This document shows positions 22,690 through 27,856 of a DNA stretch of 27,856 nucleotides, one piece after another. How positions within the stretch are numbered: position 1 is the stretch's first letter; each line of letters opens with the position of its first letter. Source of the DNA: CAZVRZ01 sp964629965 (GTDB lineage Bacteria; Chloroflexota; Anaerolineae; Anaerolineales; UBA4823); contig CAZVRZ010000071.1 of the NCBI GenBank assembly GCA_964629965.1, positions 1 to 27,856 on the forward strand, given 5' to 3'. Both the position numbers and the translations under genes were made by a program. Under the pieces are notes generated by a model. That model was not told the origin of the DNA, ran no database searches, and saw only the letters and a program-made list of their open reading frames with translations.

Positions 22690-23508
22690 ATGGATCGTTA
22701 TTTGGTAAAACCTGGATCTAAAGTGGACATCAAAGAATGGGACCCGAATGATAAAAGCGCTTTTGAGTTAGATAAATCAGAAGCCGAAGACAAGTTGGTA
22801 GATCTTAGCAAAAAGCTCGATTCTCTTCAAGATGTTTTATATGCAGAGCACAAGCACAAAATACTAATCATTTTGCAGGCAATGGATACCGGTGGCAAAG
22901 ATGGCGTGATTCGATCGGTGTTTTCGCGTGTGGATCCTCAGGGAATACGAGTTGCTAATTTCAAAACACCCACTAATACTGAGTTGGATCACGACTATCT
23001 CTGGAGAGTACATCAGCAGACCCCTGGTAAAGGCGAAATTGTGATCTTTAATCGCAGTCATTATGAAGATGTGCTGGTTGTTAGAGTTCATGATTTGGTG
23101 CCTCGCAAAGTGTGGTCTAAACGATTTGAGCATATCCGAAATTTCGAAAAACTGCTTAGCGATGAAGGAACAAAGATATTTAAATTTTACCTTCATATAG
23201 ATCCAGACGAGCAAAGAGATCGGCTGATAGATCGAATCGAACAACCCGATAAAAATTGGAAATTCAATCCTGGGGATTTGAAAGAACGTGAACTTTGGAA
23301 TGACTATATGAAGGCATATGAGGCCGTTTTGTCAAAAACTAGCACTACCTGGGCACCTTGGTATATCATTCCCGCCAATCGAAAGTGGTATCGGAATTTA
23401 CTTATCAGTACTATCTTAATCGAGAAGCTATCAAAATTGGACATGAAATACCCGGCGCCTGTCGAAAATATTGAGCAGTATCGTTCAACCCTTTCTATTA
23501 GTGGGTGA
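22690..23508 (+). CDS. ppk2: Polyphosphate kinase 2 (PPK2), class III-like
   Basis: This 272-residue cytoplasmic enzyme matches single-domain PPK2 proteins. Walker A is AMDTGGKDG at 64-72, and the second nucleotide/metal motif is FNRSHYEDVLVVRVH around 119-133. The lid region carries RDRLIDRIEQPDKNWKFNPGD, and the ending WAPWYIIPANRKWYRN is strongly conserved. PPK2 enzymes phosphorylate nucleotides with inorganic polyphosphate. The YEDVLVVRVH form is that of class III enzymes, which can convert AMP to ADP and then ATP; class is inferred from motif resemblance. AAGGAGA at 22674-22680 gives a good site for the ATG at 22690, and both this site and any promoter lie inside the opposite gene. The 3' end overlaps the convergent gene by 24 bases. 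Confidence 0.94.
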   Translation: MDRYLVKPGSKVDIKEWDPNDKSAFELDKSEAEDKLVDLSKKLDSLQDVLYAEHKHKILIILQAMDTGGKDGVIRSVFSRVDPQGIRVANFKTPTNTELDHDYLWRVHQQTPGKGEIVIFNRSHYEDVLVVRVHDLVPRKVWSKRFEHIRNFEKLLSDEGTKIFKFYLHIDPDEQRDRLIDRIEQPDKNWKFNPGDLKERELWNDYMKAYEAVLSKTSTTWAPWYIIPANRKWYRNLLISTILIEKLSKLDMKYPAPVENIEQYRSTLSISG

Positions 23509-23892
23509 CGGAGGTTCATTGTCAGGGTGATCTAAACTTTCTAATTCACGATAGATAAACCATATACCTTTTCTACGATCGACATCTATAGGCGAGCGAT
23601 CGTAGTAAATGTCAAATACTTGCTTTGTTTGTACGATCACCCGAAAATAAAATAAGCCCACACCCCAAGATCCTCGTTTAAGGGCAATTGTCGCATGTTG
23701 CGGTTGCATATTGTTGCTCATTTTTCCTTTGCGAGAATAATCTCTCCACTCGCTTAGAATTTCTATGATCTCATACTTCTGATTGCGCCAAGTAAAGCCA
23801 TCTGGACAGGGTGGCTTTTTTTCAATAATTGGTAATTCTTGAAAAGTTACTTCAATTGATTCTTCTATAAATCGTATTGGTTTGAGATCCAT
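23485..23892 (-). CDS. DUF6504-like protein
   Basis: This is a 135-residue cytoplasmic protein of unknown function. The pattern ...PPCPDGFTWRNQKYEIIEILSEWRDYSRKGKM..., then RGSWGVGLFYFRVIV and VFDIYYDRSP, and IYRELE near the end, resembles the DUF6504 family of small proteins with an F-x-W-R-x-x-x-Y core. I chose the ATG at 23892 (weak GAAGAGA upstream); a GTG at 23904 would add four residues. It converges on the PPK2 gene and their coding ends overlap by 24 bases (23485-23508). There are no catalytic residues I can identify. Confidence 0.7.
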   Translation of the reverse strand: MDLKPIRFIEESIEVTFQELPIIEKKPPCPDGFTWRNQKYEIIEILSEWRDYSRKGKMSNNMQPQHATIALKRGSWGVGLFYFRVIVQTKQVFDIYYDRSPIDVDRRKGIWFIYRELESLDHPDNEPPSPTNRKG

Positions 23893-23933
23893 ATGTCTCT
23901 TCACTTATCACTGTTGAAAGCTCATTCTACTAT

Positions 23934-23939
23934 TATAAT
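23934..23939 (+). promoter_or_regulatory. Candidate -10 box upstream of the adenylate cyclase gene
   Basis: A perfect TATAAT in the 91-base gap between the divergent DUF6504-like and cyclase genes. TTGAAA at 23914-23919 is the best -35, but only 14 bases away, so the assignment is weak. Confidence 0.3.
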
Positions 23940-23983
23940 TACATAAGAGTAGGTGAACACACATTCGCGGACTTGGAGTAATC

Positions 23984-26170
23984 ATGGGTAAAGTTCTTAT
24001 TTATCAATCCTTGCCAGAAGATTATCAAACCATCGCTAATTATTTTAGAAAGAAGAAAGATTTGGTTTTCCAAGGTGAGAATCTTGAACATGTGCATGAA
24101 ATTTTATCAAAGCATAGGCCATCATTGGTTTTCATTGACATGCATCTCAAAGATTCGACCTCGTTTTCCGAGTTGATCAATCATATTAAGGAATTTTACC
24201 CCGAAACGCATATTATCATTACAAACAAATACCCCGATCTACGTCAGGAATTAAAGGCTAAATCATTGGGAGCCCAGGTATTTCTTCGGTATCCATTTGC
24301 TCCTGCCTGGATTCAAAGTGCAATTGAAAAAGTCGAACAGTCGCAATTTATTGGCGAAGACAACTTACCTGCCCAGATACCGAGTGTCCGCGTGCCTATG
24401 CAGGTAAAAATTGCCTTGCCTTATGCATTGCTAGCGTTATTATTTGCCATCGCCTTTGGATTGTTAGTCAGCCGGTATGTCCTGGAGACCTTGCAGGAAC
24501 GATTGACCAATCAATTGATCGACTCGGGTACGCGGGCGGCTGACTGGATGGTTCAAGAAGAGGATCGGTTGCTCACAACACTGCGCTTAATTGCAAACAC
24601 TGAAGATGTATCGGATGCGATCATAGCTGAAAATTCGGAGAAACTCAGAGAGCTTATCTTGCCGATAATGGTCAATTCTTCAGAACAGGTCATAGAAATA
24701 TTAGATACCGATGGCGTAAGCCTTCTATCGATACGGCAAAACTCCGATAAAAATATGATCGATTTTACATACTCGAAAGGCTCCACTACTTTTTCCGAAT
24801 TAGAGTTTGTGAAGAAAATACGTTTGCGGGCAGTTGATGGAATTGGGGATAAATATTCTGGCTTGTTTGGGGATGAGTTATTTTTTGTCAGCGGACCTGT
24901 ATATTCCCGGAAAGGTGATTTTGTCGGCATCGTTCTTGTTGGAACATATCTATCTAGTCTGGCTGAGAAAATGCGTGAGAATAGCCTGGCAAATATCACG
25001 TTATTTACGCCTGAAGGCGATGTCTTGGTTTCCACTCTATTTTCGCAGGATGCAACAGGGATTTCTCTGGGCGAACTGGCGCCGATCGTTGCTTCAGCTC
25101 AAGATACCACAAGCAAAATTCGAACTGTGCAAATAGAGAATTCTATTTATTCGGAAATATTGCAGCCTTGGGAGATTAGACATGGTGACGATATTGGCAT
25201 TATTGGCGCAACACTTATCCAAAATTTTATTTTCCGTCCTTCATCCTTGACTCGTTGGAGATCTTTGTCCCTGGTTCTTTTGGCCTTCGTCAGTGTATTT
25301 CTGTTGGGCATCATATTATCCAGGAGGTTTACCCAACGCCTCTCCAAGGTTGTGGTTGCATCCTCTGAAGTTGCCAAAGGAAATCTTGAAATCCGAGTAC
25401 CTCCTACTGGCGATGATGAAGTCACGGTGATGGCGTATGCTTTCAATTACATGATAACAGGTTTGCAAGAGGGATCAATCTATCGAGATTTACTTGGGAG
25501 AACAGTCTCTCCTGAGGTGCGAGATGCGCTTAGACAATCTTTTGAAAAAGGAGAACTTAAGTTAGAAGGACAAAAAACGTTGGCAACGGTTTTGTTAAGT
25601 GACATACGTGGTTTTACAAATTTAGCCGAACGTGAAGAACCAACAACGATTTTACATTGGTTGAACGAATACTTCGGAGCCTTAGTACCTCTGGTCACGA
25701 CAAGAAACGGTGTAGTGGATAAATTTGAGGGAGATGCCTTGTTGGCATTCTTTGGAATATTACCCAAGCCATTGTCGCCTCAAGAAAGCGCTTATCAGGC
25801 ATGTAAAGTCGCCGTTGACATGTTAAATGAATTAAATAGTTTAAATGCATTACGCATCCGGAGATCTGAACCTGAGCTTATTACGGGCATCTCTATCAAT
25901 ACCGGCTTGGTTATGGCTGGCGGCTTAGGTACAGCAGACCGTCTGAACTATACTGTCATTGGTGATGCTGTTAATACTACCCAGAGGATGCAGGATGCCA
26001 CGCGTCCATTTGGCGAAAGCGGTGTCGTGATTAGTGGTGAAACGTATAATGCTCTGGGAACATATCGGGACGACTTCAAGATTCTGCCTCTTGGAGAGTC
26101 CACTTTCAAAGGTAAAAGCGATTCCATTTACTTATATCGCATATTGCTGACTACTAACGATAAGTTATGA
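23984..26170 (+). CDS. Membrane class III adenylate/guanylate cyclase with N-terminal receiver-like domain
   Basis: This is a 728-residue signalling protein. Residues 1-125 form a receiver-like domain with the acceptor-position Asp52 (VFIDMHL), but the usual acidic pair is Gln-Ser (IYQSLPED) and the conserved Lys-Pro is RYP. TM1 (about 140-166) and TM2 (about 425-448) bracket an extracytoplasmic region of about 260 residues, probably Cache-like. A HAMP domain follows (about 446-500). The cyclase domain (about 534-728) has both metal aspartates (LLSDIRGF, KFEGDALLAFFG), the adenine-contacting Lys in VDKFEGD, Thr in NYTVIGD, and the transition-state pair in VNTTQR. Lys/Thr marks class IIIb adenylate cyclases, which are often bicarbonate-responsive. 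GGAG precedes the ATG. The next gene overlaps by ATGA, so they are co-expressed. Confidence 0.92.
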   Translation: MGKVLIYQSLPEDYQTIANYFRKKKDLVFQGENLEHVHEILSKHRPSLVFIDMHLKDSTSFSELINHIKEFYPETHIIITNKYPDLRQELKAKSLGAQVFLRYPFAPAWIQSAIEKVEQSQFIGEDNLPAQIPSVRVPMQVKIALPYALLALLFAIAFGLLVSRYVLETLQERLTNQLIDSGTRAADWMVQEEDRLLTTLRLIANTEDVSDAIIAENSEKLRELILPIMVNSSEQVIEILDTDGVSLLSIRQNSDKNMIDFTYSKGSTTFSELEFVKKIRLRAVDGIGDKYSGLFGDELFFVSGPVYSRKGDFVGIVLVGTYLSSLAEKMRENSLANITLFTPEGDVLVSTLFSQDATGISLGELAPIVASAQDTTSKIRTVQIENSIYSEILQPWEIRHGDDIGIIGATLIQNFIFRPSSLTRWRSLSLVLLAFVSVFLLGIILSRRFTQRLSKVVVASSEVAKGNLEIRVPPTGDDEVTVMAYAFNYMITGLQEGSIYRDLLGRTVSPEVRDALRQSFEKGELKLEGQKTLATVLLSDIRGFTNLAEREEPTTILHWLNEYFGALVPLVTTRNGVVDKFEGDALLAFFGILPKPLSPQESAYQACKVAVDMLNELNSLNALRIRRSEPELITGISINTGLVMAGGLGTADRLNYTVIGDAVNTTQRMQDATRPFGESGVVISGETYNALGTYRDDFKILPLGESTFKGKSDSIYLYRILLTTNDKL

Positions 26171-27009
26171 AAAATCTACCAACCAATCGCTGGTCTTCCT
26201 TTGAACAATTTTTTTCGTCAAACCGTTTTTTGTACGGCATTGCTTGGGGGTTGTTGTGTTTTACTATCTTGATGGTATACTTATTGATAGTAGAGAGAGC
26301 ACCAGCACCAGATGAGGTAAATTATCCACTTCATTCAGTCCGGAAAGCAAACTATAGTGTGGATTATCGGGAAAACTACCTTTCTGCAGTGAATATTGGT
26401 TTGATTGGCGACGTGTTAAGGGATAATTTTGCGTCAACCGATTCTTCAATTTTCGTGATGATAACTGTAATCTTCCAGGAACAGAAAACTCCTGTGGGTA
26501 CGGCAACATTCCTTATTACCGAGAATAGAACGGCAACGCTCTTGCCAATAACACCTACCATACCTTCCAGCAAACCTACAACGTCCATACCGAACTTTGC
26601 AACAGCAACCGGAACTCATTCGAGTACACCGCCTGCAACATCATCAATAACCCCTCAGCCAACTCCTTCGCCCACAACAATTGTCACAATAACAGCAACA
26701 CACAGACCGGTAACAGCAACCTCGACTTCTGTGCAACCTCCATCATACCCCACAACCACGGCATCTTCTTTTCCGACTACTTTACCGCCTACTGCTACTT
26801 CACTTCCTCCTACATATCCACCGACAGCTACATCTTTGCCACCAACGGAGATAATTCCACCTCCCACCAGCCTACCGCCAACCGATCCACCTCCAACCCC
26901 CACTGATGTTCCTGCTGTACCAACTGACACATTGGAGCCACCTCCGCCGCCACCCTCTCCAACTGATACACCAGTGCCATATATTCCTCCGCCATCACCA
27001 TATCCTTAA
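26167..27009 (+). CDS. Membrane-anchored protein with a Pro/Thr-rich tail
   Basis: This 280-residue protein has a cytoplasmic stub of about 20 residues, one membrane helix (about 22-42, LYGIAWGLLCFTILMVYLLIV), and a short globular or extended segment to about 125. The final 150 residues are almost wholly Pro, Thr, Ser and Ala (PPTATSLPPT-type units, ending in PPPSPYP). Such tails act as extended wall-spanning stalks and are often O-glycosylated; here the stalk carries no domain at its end. The ATG overlaps the cyclase stop (ATGA). Long reading frames on the opposite strand are a by-product of the low-complexity codons. It may assist the cyclase's sensor region or anchor the next secreted protein; this is only suggested by position. 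Confidence 0.82.
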   Translation: MKNLPTNRWSSFEQFFSSNRFLYGIAWGLLCFTILMVYLLIVERAPAPDEVNYPLHSVRKANYSVDYRENYLSAVNIGLIGDVLRDNFASTDSSIFVMITVIFQEQKTPVGTATFLITENRTATLLPITPTIPSSKPTTSIPNFATATGTHSSTPPATSSITPQPTPSPTTIVTITATHRPVTATSTSVQPPSYPTTTASSFPTTLPPTATSLPPTYPPTATSLPPTEIIPPPTSLPPTDPPPTPTDVPAVPTDTLEPPPPPPSPTDTPVPYIPPPSPYP

Positions 27010-27043
27010 CCTATTCTATGCTTATTCTTGAGGAGATGATTGA

Positions 27044-27760
27044 ATGAAAAAAACACTTAGTATTTTGCTGGTTCTATGTTTTCTGATGGTATTTACGGTA
27101 CCCGTTTCTGCAAAAGAGCAGGCTCTGTATAGTGGATTTCCATATTTTTATATTCAGGCCGTTGTAGCTGATGACACCGTAACGATTATTACTTATAATT
27201 TTCCCGCAAACGATGAGTTCACTGTAACGATGGGCGCCTATGGCACCTTAGGTATTAGTGGAATTGTAGTAGATAAAACATCAACGGGGTCGGGCGGTTC
27301 CTTCACCAAGACCTATCCGATCCCCGCAGCGTTGGACAAATCCTATCGTATTGCCATTCGTTTGCAAAGCCCCACTACGGGGTATTACGCTTACAATTGG
27401 TTCTATAACAACACAACAGGAACAGTAGCAACTCCCCCCTCCGGAACAGGCTACTCAGGCTACCCAGTGTTTGCCATTGCTACNNNNNNNNNNACGGTTT
27501 CCCGTGATAACAACGTCACTATTCAGGGTTATAATTTCCCCGCAAACGATGAATTCACTGTAACGATGGGCGCCTATGGCACCTTAGGCATTGGTGGAAT
27601 TGTAGTAGATAAAACCTCAACGGGGACGAGTGGTTCCTTTACCAAGACTTATTCGATCCCTGCAGCATTGACTGGGTCTAATCGTATTGCTATTCGTTTG
27701 CAGAGCCCCACCACCGGGTATTACGCTTACAATTGGTTTTACAATAATACTACCCCTTAG
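27044..27760 (+). CDS. Secreted protein with two tandem YNWFYNNT-type beta domains (contains an N gap)
   Basis: A signal peptide (MKKTLSILLVLCFLMVF, probable cleavage after VSA near 23) is followed by two near-identical domains of about 95 residues. Each begins SG(F/Y)P.F.I, passes through YNFPANDEFTVTMGAYGTLGI and FTKTY.IPAAL, and closes with RIAIRLQSPTTGYYAYNWFYNN. They look all-beta, like exported adhesion or matrix modules. I associate this unnamed repeat with Anaerolineae genomes. AGGAG lies about 9 bases before the ATG. Ten Ns (27484-27493) sit at the start of the second domain, so the copy number and that junction are uncertain. It lies 34 bases after the Pro/Thr-rich protein gene and may share its transcript. 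Confidence 0.85.
   Translation: MKKTLSILLVLCFLMVFTVPVSAKEQALYSGFPYFYIQAVVADDTVTIITYNFPANDEFTVTMGAYGTLGISGIVVDKTSTGSGGSFTKTYPIPAALDKSYRIAIRLQSPTTGYYAYNWFYNNTTGTVATPPSGTGYSGYPVFAIAXXXXTVSRDNNVTIQGYNFPANDEFTVTMGAYGTLGIGGIVVDKTSTGTSGSFTKTYSIPAALTGSNRIAIRLQSPTTGYYAYNWFYNNTTP
27194..27416 (+). repeat. First copy of a tandem domain repeat
   Basis: About 223 bases from TATAATTTTCCCGC to the AACAACAC run, nearly identical to 27530-27752, with mostly silent differences. It encodes the body of domain 1 of the secreted protein. Confidence 0.85.
27484..27493. other. Assembly gap of 10 Ns
   Basis: Ten undetermined bases inside the second domain of the secreted repeat protein. The fixed length of ten suggests a scaffolding placeholder, not a measured distance. 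Confidence 0.98.
27530..27752 (+). repeat. Second copy of the tandem domain repeat
   Basis: Counterpart of 27194-27416 at an apparent offset of 336 bases, which includes the N run. Differences are scattered single bases such as ATTTT/ATTTC and GAGTTC/GAATTC. Confidence 0.85.
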
Positions 27761-27856
27761 GTTTGTGGATCCGCACAGTATTGGTAAGTGAACTTATTTT
27801 TGAATGGGCTTATCAATCCTGTGCTTCTCGGTGAATAACCACAATTGTTAAATCAT

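Noticed and set aside
26655..26930. Minus-strand Gly/Val-rich frame opposite the Pro/Thr tail
   Set aside because: The composition is simply the reverse complement of Pro/Thr codons; there is no start signal or motif.

Overview
The window looks like a draft chromosomal contig from a Chloroflexota bacterium, probably of the Anaerolineae. This is inferred from the style of the proteins, not from a marker gene. The clues are a lipoprotein joining TPRs to TolB-like propeller repeats, a giant secreted beta-helix/DUF11 protein ending in a YLPL tail, a Pro/Thr-rich membrane-anchored protein with PTPT-type stretches, and a secreted protein of tandem domains ending in YNWFYNNT. A run of 10 Ns (27484-27493) shows that the assembly was scaffolded.

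Layout. 1-4800: a minus-strand soluble P-type-ATPase-like HAD protein, a TPR/propeller lipoprotein, an OsmC-like protein, a divergent nucleotidyltransferase, then a short decayed stretch with a frameshifted pentapeptide-repeat gene. 4850-9439: the 1529-residue secreted beta-helix protein, closed by a terminator. 9555-13440: a GC-rich plus-strand cluster with a short-chain dehydrogenase, a HEAT-like protein, a ComEC-type metallo-beta-lactamase protein, two broken small reading frames and an alpha/beta hydrolase. A perfect 19-bp bidirectional terminator and tRNA-Asp(GTC) with its own promoter mark the switch to a more AT-rich half.

13659-20624 (minus strand): a close-packed run, in transcription order HD-domain phosphohydrolase, membrane metallophosphoesterase, soluble TPR histidine kinase, P-loop kinase, metallo-beta-lactamase hydrolase and sirtuin. 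Several joints are ATGA overlaps or gaps of only a few bases, so one operon is likely. Upstream lie an unrecognised 659-residue membrane-anchored protein and a PPK2 polyphosphate kinase whose start codons abut head to head. A DUF6504-like protein follows, convergent with PPK2.

23984-27760 (plus strand): a class III adenylate cyclase with an unusual N-terminal degenerate receiver domain and an extracellular sensor region, overlapping by ATGA with a Pro/Thr-rich membrane-anchored protein, then a secreted tandem-repeat protein interrupted by the N run.

The right half is rich in signalling and nucleotide chemistry: a cyclase, two candidate phosphodiesterase-type hydrolases, a histidine kinase without an adjacent response regulator, a polyphosphate-driven nucleotide kinase and an NAD-dependent deacylase. 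A shared pathway is only a hypothesis. No CRISPR array, insertion sequence, integrase or rRNA was seen.
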